Position numbers and translations under genes: made by a program. Shown here one piece after another: positions 35,462-44,685 of a DNA stretch of 64,000 nucleotides (the first letter of the stretch is position 1; every line of letters begins with the position of its first letter). The notes below the pieces were generated by a model that saw only the letters and a program-made list of their open reading frames with translations, searched no databases and was not told where the DNA came from. Location of the stretch: the NCBI RefSeq assembly GCF_050337105.1, contig NZ_JAKJSQ010000017.1:1-64000 (forward strand). Direction: 5' to 3'. The DNA is from Aliivibrio_A kagoshimensis (GTDB taxonomy: Bacteria; Pseudomonadota; Gammaproteobacteria; Enterobacterales; Vibrionaceae).

Positions 35462-37348
35462 TTACCCTTTTTTTAACATGCCGTGTTTTTTTAAATAAAC
35501 CAAAATAATGGAGATGGCTGCTGGTGTAATACCCGATATCCGTGATGCGATCGCGACGGTTTCTGGTTTACTATCATTCAACTTGGCAATCACTTCATTA
35601 GAAAGCCCTTTCATCTGCTGATAGTCGAGTTCAACGGGCAGCTTGGTGTTTTCATGACGCAGTGATTTCTCTATTTCATCTTTTTGACGTTGGATATATC
35701 CATCATACTTCACTTGAATTTCAACTTGCTCTGTTGCTTGTTTATCCGCGTGCTCAGGACCAAACCCCTCAATTTTAACAAGCTGTGTATAATTAACTTC
35801 TGGGCGACGGATCAGATCCTCACCATTGGCTTCACGAACTAGCGGTGTTTTTAGGATCTTGTTAAGTTGATCGACATGCTCCGATCTTGGATTGATCCAA
35901 ATATCTTTAAGACGCTGACGTTCAAGAGCGATGTTTTCCATCTTCTCATTGAATCGTTGCCAGCGAAGATCACCCACTAAACCTAATTCACGCCCTTTTT
36001 CAGTCAGGCGAATATCCGCATTATCTTCACGCAGTAACAGACGATACTCTGCACGTGAAGTAAACATTCGATACGGCTCACTTGTGCCTAATGTTGAAAG
36101 ATCATCAATTAATACGCCCATGTAAGCTTGATCACGTCGTGGGCTCCAACCCTCTTTGCCTTGTGAATATAAACTGGCATTCAGTCCAGCCATTAAACCT
36201 TGAGCTGCTGCCTCTTCATAACCCGTTGTTCCATTAATTTGCCCAGCAAAGAAAAGGCCTTTAATAAACTTGGTTTCGTAAGTCTGTTTTAAATCTTGTG
36301 GATTGAAAAAGTCATACTCAATGGCATAACCAGGTCGCACAATATGTGCTTGCTCGAACCCTTTCATTGAGTGCACAATTTTAACTTGTACATCAAAAGG
36401 TAAACTGGTCGAGATTCCGTTAGGATAAAGTTCGTGAGTCGTCAGTCCTTCAGGCTCAACAAAAATCTGATGACTGTTTTTGTCTGCAAAACGCATTACC
36501 TTATCTTCAATCGATGGGCAGTATCTTGGACCAATACCTTCGATTACCCCTGAATACATCGGGCTTCGATCTAAATTTTGACGAATAATCTCATGAGTCT
36601 GCTCATTGGTATGAGTGATGTAACATGGGATCTGTGTTGGATGCTCAGTACGGTTACCTAAAAATGAGAATACAGGTGTTGGATTATCTCCGTGCTGAGT
36701 CTCTAATTGACTGAAATCTACAGTACGAGCATCAATTCGTGGGGGAGTTCCCGTTTTAAGTCGATCAACTCGAAATGGCATTTCACGAAGTCGTTGTGCT
36801 AGAGCAATCGAAGAGGTATCACCTGTTCGGCCCCCAGAATAATTCTCTAAACCGATGTGAATCTTACCGCCTAAAAATGTGCCTACGGTTAATACCACTG
36901 ATCGAGCATGAAACTTTAATCCCATCTGAGTTACTACACCAACAGCTTGATTGTTTTCGATGATCAGATCATCAACGGATTGTTGGAATAGAGTCAGGTT
37001 AGGTTGATTTTCTAATTTCTCTCTAACAGCTGCTTTGTAGATCGCACGATCTGCCTGTGCTCGAGTTGCGCGAACCGCTGGTCCTTTTGAGGCGTTAAGC
37101 GTTCGAAATTGAATACCCGCTTTGTCAATGGCATGAGCCATCAATCCACCTAAGGCATCGACCTCTTTCACCAAGTGACCTTTTCCAATTCCACCAATGG
37201 CTGGATTGCATGACATTTGACCTAAAGTATCGATGTTATGCGTCAAAAGTAAGGTTTTTTGTCCAGTTCTTGCAGCGGATAGTGCTGCTTCTGTGCCAGC
37301 GTGACCGCCACCGACAACAATGACATCAAATTTTTCTTGATAAAACAT
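35462..37348 (-). CDS. mnmG: tRNA uridine 5-carboxymethylaminomethyl modification enzyme MnmG (GidA)
   Basis: An FAD enzyme that, with MnmE, adds cmnm5 to wobble U34 of tRNAs. 628 residues from the ATG at 37348 (MFYQEKFDVIVVGGGHAG), with GAGG eight bases upstream; a TTG at 37354 would add two residues. FAD motif GGGHAGTEAA, the conserved GTFLGGKIHIG near 160, NGTTGYEEAAAQGL near 370 and a C-terminal helical domain for MnmE. It borders oriC; transcription runs away from the origin. Confidence 0.97.
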   Translation of the reverse strand: MFYQEKFDVIVVGGGHAGTEAALSAARTGQKTLLLTHNIDTLGQMSCNPAIGGIGKGHLVKEVDALGGLMAHAIDKAGIQFRTLNASKGPAVRATRAQADRAIYKAAVREKLENQPNLTLFQQSVDDLIIENNQAVGVVTQMGLKFHARSVVLTVGTFLGGKIHIGLENYSGGRTGDTSSIALAQRLREMPFRVDRLKTGTPPRIDARTVDFSQLETQHGDNPTPVFSFLGNRTEHPTQIPCYITHTNEQTHEIIRQNLDRSPMYSGVIEGIGPRYCPSIEDKVMRFADKNSHQIFVEPEGLTTHELYPNGISTSLPFDVQVKIVHSMKGFEQAHIVRPGYAIEYDFFNPQDLKQTYETKFIKGLFFAGQINGTTGYEEAAAQGLMAGLNASLYSQGKEGWSPRRDQAYMGVLIDDLSTLGTSEPYRMFTSRAEYRLLLREDNADIRLTEKGRELGLVGDLRWQRFNEKMENIALERQRLKDIWINPRSEHVDQLNKILKTPLVREANGEDLIRRPEVNYTQLVKIEGFGPEHADKQATEQVEIQVKYDGYIQRQKDEIEKSLRHENTKLPVELDYQQMKGLSNEVIAKLNDSKPETVAIASRISGITPAAISIILVYLKKHGMLKKG

Positions 37349-37439
37349 GGACAACCTCAGGTGTTTTTCATAGGTGGAAATGGGATATTTTAAGGTCGAG
37401 CATTTTACCCTGATTCTGGAAAATAGCGAAATGTTATGT

Positions 37440-37715
37440 GATCCGTCAAAAGGGCTGCTCTTAATATATATAAGATCTTTTTAAAGAGATCTTTTATTAG
37501 ATCTATTATTAGGATCGCACGATCTTGTGGGTAAGCGATAAATGATCATTAAGATCATCATGTTGGATCGGATCATTTATTGTTACTTAGCTCTGATCTT
37601 CTTGGGTAATAGCTGGGATCAAAAACGGTACTTATACACAGGGGGTCGAAGTGGTAGATCTTATTAAGTGCATAACTATAGGTTAATCACCGTTTAGATC
37701 TACTTTTATCCACAG
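37440..37715. other. oriC: Chromosomal replication origin oriC
   Basis: The non-coding stretch between mnmG and mioC. AT-rich 13-mer-like repeats that begin with GATCT occur at 37474, 37488 (GATCTTTTATTAG) and 37500 (GATCTATTATTAG); these form the unwinding element and match the E. coli pattern GATCTnTTnTTTT loosely. DnaA boxes TTATACACA (37632-37640) and TTATCCACA (37706-37714) are perfect; TTACCCACA (minus strand, 37526-37534) is one mismatch away. There are 14 GATC sites between 37440 and 37700, for Dam methylation and SeqA control. The order mnmG, unwinding repeats, DnaA boxes, mioC is that of E. coli. Confidence 0.95.
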
Positions 37716-37771
37716 AAATAAATGAAAATAAATCCATTTTTTTTATAATTTTTATTAGATTTTGAGGCTAA

Positions 37772-38206
37772 TTAGCTAAAAAAGGGTAAAATCCACTGCT
37801 CTGCAGCCTCTTCTGGGATCAACTCATCAGTGACATCGACCTGTAAAAGACCATATTTTTCTCCTGCGCCATGCTGTTCTAATAGCGTTTTAAGTTGATT
37901 TCCAGCGGCGCAAAATGTGTCATAACTTGAATCTCCAATGGCAATAATCGTGAATTTTACGGCAGAAAGGTCGGCATTATTGTTGGTTATTTGTTCAATA
38001 AATGGTTTGAAGTTGTCTGGATATTCACCCGCTCCATGTGTTGATACCACTAATAACCAATCACCTTGGCTAGGAATATTATCTAGATTTGGGCTGTTAT
38101 GAATATCTGAATCGACCCCAATATTGCTGAGTACCTCTTCTAAATGATCTCCGACATACTCGGCTCCACCTAATGTACTGCCGGTAATTATTTGGATATT
38201 ACTCAT
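37772..38206 (-). CDS. mioC: FMN-binding protein MioC (flavodoxin fold)
   Basis: A 144-residue flavodoxin-like protein, with FMN phosphate loop GSTLGGAEYVGD at 8-19 and STHGAGEYPDN near 54. In E. coli it takes part in biotin synthase electron transfer. It is transcribed towards oriC, so reading through could influence initiation. It is separated from mnmE by a terminator. Confidence 0.94.
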   Translation of the reverse strand: MSNIQIITGSTLGGAEYVGDHLEEVLSNIGVDSDIHNSPNLDNIPSQGDWLLVVSTHGAGEYPDNFKPFIEQITNNNADLSAVKFTIIAIGDSSYDTFCAAGNQLKTLLEQHGAGEKYGLLQVDVTDELIPEEAAEQWILPFFS

Positions 38207-38234
38207 CTTTATGTCCTATAGATTATGGGTAAAA

Positions 38235-38258
38235 AAAAACGAGCATAGCGCTCGTTTT
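38235..38258 (-). terminator. Terminator after mnmE
   Basis: On the minus strand AACGAGC/GCTCGTT with a five-base loop, followed by a run of T. It shields mioC and oriC from mnmE transcription. Confidence 0.88.
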
Positions 38259-38273
38259 CTCGTTAATGAATGG

Positions 38274-39641
38274 TTATTTTCCAATACAAAATGAGGAGAA
38301 TATACGGCCTAATAGGTCGTCAGAACTGAAGGCTCCGGTTATCTCATTCAGATGTTGCTGGCTGATTCTTAACTCTTCGGCAAGGATCTCTCCCGCCATA
38401 TAACCTTCGAGTTGTTGTTGCCCTATCTCTAAGTGTTCAGCGGCTTTCTCTAGAGCTTCTAAGTGGCGACGTCGAGCCATAAAGCCCCCTTCGTTGCCGC
38501 CAGAGAAACCCATACACTCTTTCAGGTGAGTCCTTAGTGCATCAACCCCTTGGCCTGTTTTCGCTGATAGCCTAATCAATGTTGGGGAATTTACATGGCA
38601 AATGCCTAAACTCTCTTCGGTTTGATCCACTTTATTACGGATCACAGTCATACCCATATCGTTGGGTAGACGATCCACGAAGTCTGGCCAGATATCGGTC
38701 GGGTTGGTTGCTGTCGTGGTAGTACCATCAACCATGAAAAGCACTCTGTCAGCTTGGGCTATCTCTTCCCACGCACGTTCAATTCCAATTCGCTCTACCT
38801 CATCAGAAGCCTCTCTAAGCCCTGCTGTATCGATAATATGTATTGGCATGCCATCAATATGGATATGCTCTCTTAACACGTCTCGGGTGGTTCCTGCTAT
38901 ATCAGTGACAATCGCGGACTCCTTCCCTGATAGGGCATTAAGCAGGCTTGATTTTCCAGCATTTGGACGACCGGCAATTACCACCTTCATCCCTTCACGC
39001 ATAATAGCGCCTTGATTTGCCTCTGCTCGTACCGCATTTAAATTGTTGATAATGGTTTGTAAGTCACCACTGACCTTACCATCCGCTAAAAAGTCTATCT
39101 CTTCTTCGGGAAAGTCGATGGCGGCTTCTACGTAGATTCTCAAATGAATCAGTGACTCTACCAGCAAGTTTACTTTTTGAGAGAACTGACCTTGCAAAGA
39201 GTTCAGCGCAGATTTTGCCGCCTCTTCAGAACTGGCATCGATAAGGTCGGCGATCGCTTCTGCCTGGGTGAGGTCCATTTTATCGTTCAAAAAGGCTCTT
39301 TCAGAAAATTCACCTGGCCTGGCTGTACGAATCCCCTCTACCTTCAAAATGCGTTTAATTAGCATATCCATCACGACAGGGCCACCATGACCTTGTAGCT
39401 CTAGCACATCCTCTCCTGTAAAAGAGTGCGGATTATTGAAAAAAAGTGCAATACCTTGATCGATCTCTTGTCCCGTTTCATCTTTAAAACTAATGTACTC
39501 GGCGTATCTAGGTTTGAGTTGTTTACCCGTTATTTCACGGGCGACTTGTTTGGCTTTTGCGCCAGAGACTCTAATTATTCCTACTCCACCTCGGCCTGGG
39601 GCGGTAGCTTGTGCAACGATCGTATCGGTATGTTGGGTCAT
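38274..39641 (-). CDS. mnmE: tRNA modification GTPase MnmE (TrmE)
   Basis: The GTPase partner of MnmG. 455 residues: N-terminal THF-binding domain, helical domain, and the inserted G domain with GRPNAGKSSLLNAL (near 222), GTTRD (near 249), DTAG and NKVD; the C-terminus CIGK carries the essential Cys. Its partner mnmG lies on the other side of oriC. Confidence 0.97.
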   Translation of the reverse strand: MTQHTDTIVAQATAPGRGGVGIIRVSGAKAKQVAREITGKQLKPRYAEYISFKDETGQEIDQGIALFFNNPHSFTGEDVLELQGHGGPVVMDMLIKRILKVEGIRTARPGEFSERAFLNDKMDLTQAEAIADLIDASSEEAAKSALNSLQGQFSQKVNLLVESLIHLRIYVEAAIDFPEEEIDFLADGKVSGDLQTIINNLNAVRAEANQGAIMREGMKVVIAGRPNAGKSSLLNALSGKESAIVTDIAGTTRDVLREHIHIDGMPIHIIDTAGLREASDEVERIGIERAWEEIAQADRVLFMVDGTTTTATNPTDIWPDFVDRLPNDMGMTVIRNKVDQTEESLGICHVNSPTLIRLSAKTGQGVDALRTHLKECMGFSGGNEGGFMARRRHLEALEKAAEHLEIGQQQLEGYMAGEILAEELRISQQHLNEITGAFSSDDLLGRIFSSFCIGK

Positions 39642-39690
39642 GGTTTTGGCTTTTTGATAGATGATGGGCTAATTGTAATCAGACAAAAAC

Positions 39691-39718
39691 AAAAAGGCGA
39701 CCATTTGGCCGCCTTTTA
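39691..39718 (-). terminator. Terminator after yidC
   Basis: On the minus strand GGCGGCC-AAAT-GGTCGCC, followed by TTTTTG. Sequence nearly the same as the atp terminator at 26059-26086. Confidence 0.85.
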
Positions 39719-39735
39719 TTTAACTCAGTGAGTTT

Positions 39736-41364
39736 CTATTTACTGTGTAAGCCTTTCTTTTCAAGGGCACGGTAAATCATTGTCTGCTGAATCAAGGTTA
39801 CGATATTCGACACCAACCAGTAAAGAACCAGACCGGATGGGAACCATAAGAAGAAGAAGGTAAACATAACCGGCATAAAGGTCATGATCTTCTGCTGCAT
39901 AGGATCCGTTACTGTGGTTGGGCTCATCTTCTGAATCATGAACATACTCGCACCCATCAATAGTGGTAGTACGTAGTATGGGTCTTGTGCTGATAGATCG
40001 GTAATCCATCCGAAGAATGGCGTATGGCGCAGTTCAACCGATTCCATCAAAGACCAGTACAGAGCGATGAAGATAGGCATCTGCAGTACGATAGGTAAAC
40101 AACCGCCCAGTGGGTTTACTTTCTCTTTCTTGTACAGTTCCATCATCTCTTGGCTCATACGTTGACGATCATCGCCAATACGTTCACGCATTGCTGTTAG
40201 CTTAGGCTGAAGCATGCGCATTTTTGCCATTGAGGTGTACTGAGCTTTGGTTAGTGGATACATCACACCACGAACAATGAATGTCAGGATCATGATCGCA
40301 ACACCCCAGTTAATCACGATGCCTTGAATAAAAGAAAGCAATGAGTGAAGCGGTTTCGCAATAAACCACAACCAACCGTAATCGACTGATAGATCAAGGT
40401 TAGGGGCAACAGCTGCCATCTGCTCTTGCAGTTTTGGACCAACCCACAATGTTGCTTGAAGGTTTTTCGTTTCACCGCTTGCAACTGTCACGGTTGGCAT
40501 ACGAACACCAATATAACCTTGTCCTTGAGCGACGCGAGAGTAAAGTTGTGTTTCAGGTGCCTCACGTGGGATCCAAGCAGAAGCGAAGTAGTGCTGTAAC
40601 ATACCCGCCCAACCTTGGCCATTGACCAATGTTAGCGATAGATTCTTATCTTGCATATCATCGAAGGTGTATTTCTTATAACGGGTCTCTTCCGTTGAAT
40701 ACGCACCACCACGATAAGTTGGCATGGTGAGGCTGCCACCATCATCCATTAAATTTTGCTTTAATTGAGCATACATCTGAACATTAGCAACGTCAGTTGA
40801 TTGGTTATTAACCGTATATTCAACATCAATCGCATAACTGTTACGTTTTACGATAAACGTTTTTGTATAGGTGATGTTGCCTTTAACTAGGGTTAATGGA
40901 ATGCGTATCTCTTGTTGTGAGTCATCAAGAGTAAATGCTTTCGCTTGAGTGGTGAATTGCGCACGTCCTGCATTGGTATCAATACCTTGCTGACCGATTA
41001 AACCACTTTGAGCAATATAACTGTGAGCTGCGTCATTTTTTAAAATGACGAAAGGCGTATCTGAATCAAGCTCGGCATCATATTTATTCAATTCTGCTCT
41101 AACAATATCCCCGCCTAACGTATCAACAGTCAGTGTTAATACATCGGAAGTAATCGTAATGAGATCATTCGATTGAGCTGATTCAGTAATAGGTTGCTGA
41201 TCTTGACCTGAGTGGGCAGGAACATCGCCATTACTTTCAGTTGTTTGCTGAGTAGCAGTCTGAACACTCTGAGGTTGAGGAGTGCTGTCCACATTCCATT
41301 GCTGATATAGCATGAAAGAGACAAACAGAAGTGCGACTAACAGAATATTGCGTTGAGAATCCAT
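39736..41364 (-). CDS. yidC: Membrane protein insertase YidC
   Basis: Inserts inner-membrane proteins, including the Fo a and c subunits made by the nearby atp operon. 542 residues: an N-terminal membrane helix, a large periplasmic beta-sandwich domain, then five helices. The conserved groove Arg lies in FIVRGVMYPLTKAQY near residue 365, followed by LYKKEKVNPLGGCLP. It lies 2 bp after yidD in the rpmH-rnpA-yidD-yidC cluster. Confidence 0.96.
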   Translation of the reverse strand: MDSQRNILLVALLFVSFMLYQQWNVDSTPQPQSVQTATQQTTESNGDVPAHSGQDQQPITESAQSNDLITITSDVLTLTVDTLGGDIVRAELNKYDAELDSDTPFVILKNDAAHSYIAQSGLIGQQGIDTNAGRAQFTTQAKAFTLDDSQQEIRIPLTLVKGNITYTKTFIVKRNSYAIDVEYTVNNQSTDVANVQMYAQLKQNLMDDGGSLTMPTYRGGAYSTEETRYKKYTFDDMQDKNLSLTLVNGQGWAGMLQHYFASAWIPREAPETQLYSRVAQGQGYIGVRMPTVTVASGETKNLQATLWVGPKLQEQMAAVAPNLDLSVDYGWLWFIAKPLHSLLSFIQGIVINWGVAIMILTFIVRGVMYPLTKAQYTSMAKMRMLQPKLTAMRERIGDDRQRMSQEMMELYKKEKVNPLGGCLPIVLQMPIFIALYWSLMESVELRHTPFFGWITDLSAQDPYYVLPLLMGASMFMIQKMSPTTVTDPMQQKIMTFMPVMFTFFFLWFPSGLVLYWLVSNIVTLIQQTMIYRALEKKGLHSK

Positions 41365-41366
41365 CG

Positions 41367-41624
41367 TTATTTATCTCTGTCTGGTTTTTGGTTTGGCGGA
41401 ACGGGGTCATAGCCCCCATCATTCATTGGATGACATTTTAATAGACGTTTGCCTGATAACCAACACCCTTTTACAACTCCATGCATTTTTATCGCTTCAA
41501 TAGCGTAAGTTGAGCATGTTGGTGTAAATCGACAACGCGGACCAATAAGAGGGCTAATCGCTACTTTATAGAAGCGAATTAGACCTATAATTATCCACGA
41601 GATGGGCGTGACAGACGATGCCAT
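41367..41624 (-). CDS. yidD: Membrane protein insertion efficiency factor YidD
   Basis: An 85-residue amphipathic protein with the conserved Cys motifs GPRCRFTPTCSTYAIEA and LKCHPMNDGGYDPVP. It assists YidC-dependent insertion. It overlaps the rnpA 3' end by 34 bp in another frame, as is common for this pair. Confidence 0.94.
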   Translation of the reverse strand: MASSVTPISWIIIGLIRFYKVAISPLIGPRCRFTPTCSTYAIEAIKMHGVVKGCWLSGKRLLKCHPMNDGGYDPVPPNQKPDRDK

Positions 41625-41947
41625 AGCTTATTCAATATCTCGTTCATTTCAGCATTTGTTAGCTCTTGAGCACTCTTCTTTGCAATAACAACAAAATCTT
41701 TGGTTGGCAGTTCATGTTGCTTTAATCGAAAATTATCACGAACAATACGTTTAAATCGATTTCTAGCGACAGCAGTTTTAATTTGCTTTTTAGGAACGGC
41801 TAAGCCAAGACGAGGGTGAGTTAGGGCGTTTTCTCTTGCGAGAATAGTAAAGTGAGGGGAGCCAGCTCGATGAGCTTGCTGAAAGACTTGTTTATAATCT
41901 TCGGGAGTTAACAAACGTAACTCCCGAATAAAAGCGTACTTAGTCAA
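41591..41947 (-). CDS. rnpA: Ribonuclease P protein component
   Basis: A basic protein that supports M1 RNA in 5' processing of tRNA. 118 residues; the RNR motif is VARNRFKRIVRDNFR near residue 60. The start is a TTG (41947) without a clear ribosome site; the start lies at the foot of a perfect hairpin that covers the rpmH stop (41946-41966). The C-terminus LSRPSRG is as in Vibrio. Confidence 0.94.
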   Translation of the reverse strand: MTKYAFIRELRLLTPEDYKQVFQQAHRAGSPHFTILARENALTHPRLGLAVPKKQIKTAVARNRFKRIVRDNFRLKQHELPTKDFVVIAKKSAQELTNAEMNEILNKLWHRLSRPSRG

Positions 41948-41966
41948 AATAATCTGCGATTATTTT
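41946..41966 (-). promoter_or_regulatory. Hairpin across the rpmH stop and rnpA start
   Basis: AAAATAATC and GATTATTTT form a perfect 9-bp stem with a 3-base loop. It includes the rpmH stop codon (41960-41962) and reaches the rnpA TTG. It could lower rnpA translation or slow polymerase, keeping RnpA much scarcer than L34. Confidence 0.5.
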
Positions 41967-42094
41967 GAAAGACGCTTACGGCCTTTAGCGCGACGAGCGT
42001 TAATGACATTGCGACCGTTCGTAGTAGCCATACGAGCACGGAAACCGTGGCTGCGCTTACGCTTTAGAACTGAAGGTTGAAAAGTGCGTTTCAT
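41960..42094 (-). CDS. rpmH: 50S ribosomal protein L34
   Basis: A 44-residue, very basic protein: MKRTFQPSVLKRKRSHGFRA, then RMATTNGRNVINARRAKGRK and RLSK. Complete and conserved. First gene of rpmH-rnpA-yidD-yidC. Ribosome site AAGGTAA upstream of the ATG. Confidence 0.98.
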   Translation of the reverse strand: MKRTFQPSVLKRKRSHGFRARMATTNGRNVINARRAKGRKRLSK

Positions 42095-42185
42095 TGGTAT
42101 TACCTTATTACTGATCAGTAGTTTTTAGGTTTTTATTAAACCGGCATGGGACATAAAATCCGTATGCCCTCAATAAAGAGGCGGA

Positions 42186-42214
42186 ATTGTAATCATTGGC
42201 TCCTAAATAGTCAA
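42186..42214 (-). promoter_or_regulatory. rpmH promoter
   Basis: On the minus strand TTGACT (42209-42214), a 17-bp spacer and TACAAT (42186-42191), about 90 bp before the rpmH ATG. Near-consensus sigma-70. Confidence 0.8.
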
Positions 42215-42278
42215 TGATTGACCCATGATATTTTCCGGACGTGGAATTATACTTTTTATCTTCAATTTGGCAAGGATC

Positions 42279-43016
42279 TTAGTTGATCCCAACCATATTT
42301 AAGAACTTTTTTAACTTTGGATTTTGTGGATTGTTGAAAATTTGCTCTGGAGAGCCCTGTTCTATTATCTTTCCATCCGCCATATAGACCACTCTATCTG
42401 CGACTTCTTTGGCAAATTGCATCTCATGAGTGACCACCAGCATGGTTTGATGATCTATAGCCAGTTTTTTCATCAACTGCAGAACTTCACCAACCCATTC
42501 AGGATCAAGTGCTGAAGTTGGCTCATCAAACAGCAGTAAATCAGCTTCTAGAGCCATCGCTCGGCCAATACCAACTCTCTGTTGTTGACCTCCAGATAAA
42601 GAGGAGGGGTAACTGTCACTCTTATCACCCAATCCAATGTCATCAAGAATCTGTTGTGCGCGTTGATAAGCGATCTCTTTTTTCCATTTTTTTACGGTGA
42701 TTAAGCCTTCAGCAATGTTCTGTTTGGCGGTTAAATGGGCAAACAGTGCATAATTTTGAAACACAAAACCGGTTTTTTTTCGTAGTGCAATTATGTCAAC
42801 TTTGCTCGCCCGTTTACTATCAACGGCGGTGTCTCCAATTTGTATGGAGCCTTGTTCGGCGGTCTCTAAAAAATTAATGCAACGAAGCAGAGTCGATTTG
42901 CCGGTCCCACTTGAGCCAATAACAACTACTATCTCGCCTTTTTTAATTTGAAGATCGATCCCTTTTAAGACTTCACTGTCACCAAATGTTTTATGTAAGT
43001 TATTAATAGTTATCAT
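42279..43016 (-). CDS. Polar amino-acid ABC transporter, ATP-binding protein
   Basis: A 245-residue ATPase: Walker A GSSGTGKSTLLRC near residue 33, signature LSGGQQQR near 140, Walker B LLLFDEPTSALDP near 160. It belongs to the GlnQ/TcyN subfamily of polar amino-acid importers. It overlaps the permease stop by one base. In Vibrio this transporter lies between rpmH and dnaA; its substrate (cystine is a candidate, by similarity of the binding protein to E. coli FliY/TcyJ) is not settled. Confidence 0.92.
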   Translation of the reverse strand: MITINNLHKTFGDSEVLKGIDLQIKKGEIVVVIGSSGTGKSTLLRCINFLETAEQGSIQIGDTAVDSKRASKVDIIALRKKTGFVFQNYALFAHLTAKQNIAEGLITVKKWKKEIAYQRAQQILDDIGLGDKSDSYPSSLSGGQQQRVGIGRAMALEADLLLFDEPTSALDPEWVGEVLQLMKKLAIDHQTMLVVTHEMQFAKEVADRVVYMADGKIIEQGSPEQIFNNPQNPKLKKFLNMVGIN

Positions 43017-43684
43017 TATTGGTAAGCCTTATTCAGTCTCTTCTCTGCCCATACTTGAACTTGCGTTAACAGCACCACTACGCCCCAATAAATCAATGCC
43101 ACGGCTAAAAATGCTTCAAAGAATTTAAAACTTGAAGACGCTTCCATTTGCGCTTTTGCCATAATTTCAGCGACCCCTAACGTAAATGCAAGGGAAGTTG
43201 ATTTAATCATATCGATAAAGTAGTTCATTAAAGAGGGCAGAGCGATACGTGCGGCTTGCGGTAGAATAATTCTTCGCATAGCTTGATTGGTTGTCATGCC
43301 AATAGAGAGGCTGGCTTCCATCTGGCTTTTATCGACACTCATAATCGCGGCACGAATACTCTCAGCCATATACGCTGAAAAGTGCAAGCTTAACCCAATC
43401 ACAGCGGCACTAAATGCGTCCAGCCCGACCATAATAGGGAAGACTTGTGGTAAACCGTAATAGAGTAAGAAGAGCTGTACCAGCAGTGGAGTGCCACGGA
43501 AGAAGCTAATAAAAAGCTGGCTTAATTGATTTAATACCGGGATTTTGAATACGCGAATATTCGCAATAGCGACCGCAAGAATCAATGAGAAAAATAGCCC
43601 CCAAATAGCCATTTCCATTGTGGTACCAAGATACTTTAGCAGTATTGGTAGTAATTCGAGCATGTATTGAAAGTCAAAACCCAT
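43016..43684 (-). CDS. Polar amino-acid ABC transporter, permease
   Basis: A 222-residue inner-membrane protein of the HisM/GlnP type, with about five membrane helices and the EAA loop EASLSIGMTTNQAMRRIILP near residue 130. Only one permease gene is present, so the transporter would use a homodimer. Confidence 0.93.
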   Translation of the reverse strand: MGFDFQYMLELLPILLKYLGTTMEMAIWGLFFSLILAVAIANIRVFKIPVLNQLSQLFISFFRGTPLLVQLFLLYYGLPQVFPIMVGLDAFSAAVIGLSLHFSAYMAESIRAAIMSVDKSQMEASLSIGMTTNQAMRRIILPQAARIALPSLMNYFIDMIKSTSLAFTLGVAEIMAKAQMEASSSFKFFEAFLAVALIYWGVVVLLTQVQVWAEKRLNKAYQ

Positions 43685-43721
43685 GAATGTTCACTTATTT
43701 ATATCGGTATTGAAGAGAGAA

Positions 43722-43753
43722 AACCCTGCACTTAAATCGTTAAGAGCAGGGTT
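43722..43753 (-). promoter_or_regulatory. Long hairpin between binding protein and permease genes
   Basis: AACCCTGC/GCAGGGTT encloses a second stem CTTAA/TTAAG around ATCG, with one unpaired A on each side. No T-run follows. Such elements downstream of binding-protein genes stabilise the first part of the message or attenuate the rest, giving more binding protein than permease. Confidence 0.6.
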
Positions 43754-43781
43754 GTAATATATCTATCCTAGCGGGTTATTA

Positions 43782-44540
43782 TTACTTTTTTGTAATGTCA
43801 GTATCGAACCACTTCTGAGATATTGTCGCTAGAGTGCCATCATTTCGCATCTCAACGAGTGCTTTATTTACCTCTTGTTGCAGTTTTTGACCTTCAGAAC
43901 TGTTTAAGAATGGCCATGCATTTTCAATTGTTTCAAACGGAGTTCCTGCAAGTTGCAGTGGCAGATTTGATTTTTTGATCAGTTCAATGGCGGATAGACG
44001 ATCCATAATGAATGCATCTGCACGACCTAATGCAACATCATGCTCAAGAGCGGTTTCGTATGTGGCAATATTGATTTTATTGTCAGTATCGTAATTACGA
44101 AGTAACTGTTCAAAGTTAGATCCTAAATTTACCGCAACGCGTTTGCCGGCTAAGTCCTCTAAACCTTGAATCGAATCATTACCTTTACGTACTGTAATTT
44201 GAGCGCCATCAACAACATAAGGGTCAGAAAACAAAAATTTAGCTTTGCGCTCATCGGTTACGGTAATTTGATTAGAGATGGTATCAATTTGTTTGTTTTG
44301 CAGCAGACCAAATAGACCTGAAAAACTGGCAGTTACATATTCAACGTTGTAGTCATTACGGCGTCCAATCTCATCCCAAAGGTCAACTTCAAACCCTTGA
44401 AGTTTGTCCATTTTTACAAAAGTAAATGGAAAGTATTTACCCGACATTCCTACTTTTACGTCTGTTGCGGCATAAGCAACTTGGTTTACTGATAATGTCA
44501 ATGTAATAGCAGCCAAAGTGCCTTTAATCCAGTTGTTCAT
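43782..44540 (-). CDS. Polar amino-acid ABC transporter, periplasmic binding protein
   Basis: A 252-residue protein with a signal peptide (NWIKGTLAAITLTLSV, cleavage near AYA-A) and the two-lobe SBP fold of family 3: FPFTFV, GFEVDLWDEIG near residue 50, ITVTDERK near 92. It resembles E. coli cystine-binding FliY/TcyJ, but the specificity is uncertain. First gene of the leftward operon; ribosome site GAGGAG. Confidence 0.92.
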   Translation of the reverse strand: MNNWIKGTLAAITLTLSVNQVAYAATDVKVGMSGKYFPFTFVKMDKLQGFEVDLWDEIGRRNDYNVEYVTASFSGLFGLLQNKQIDTISNQITVTDERKAKFLFSDPYVVDGAQITVRKGNDSIQGLEDLAGKRVAVNLGSNFEQLLRNYDTDNKINIATYETALEHDVALGRADAFIMDRLSAIELIKKSNLPLQLAGTPFETIENAWPFLNSSEGQKLQQEVNKALVEMRNDGTLATISQKWFDTDITKK

Positions 44541-44685
44541 TTCTTGTACTCCTCTAAGAACAGAATCTAATTCTACTTGTTACCAAAGGGTATAACGAAA
44601 TAACTAATTGTTATTTTAAATAACTACTTTCACATTAAGATGTTTTTTTAACCACTTGTTGATATTTTTGTGGGGAAGTTGTGCC

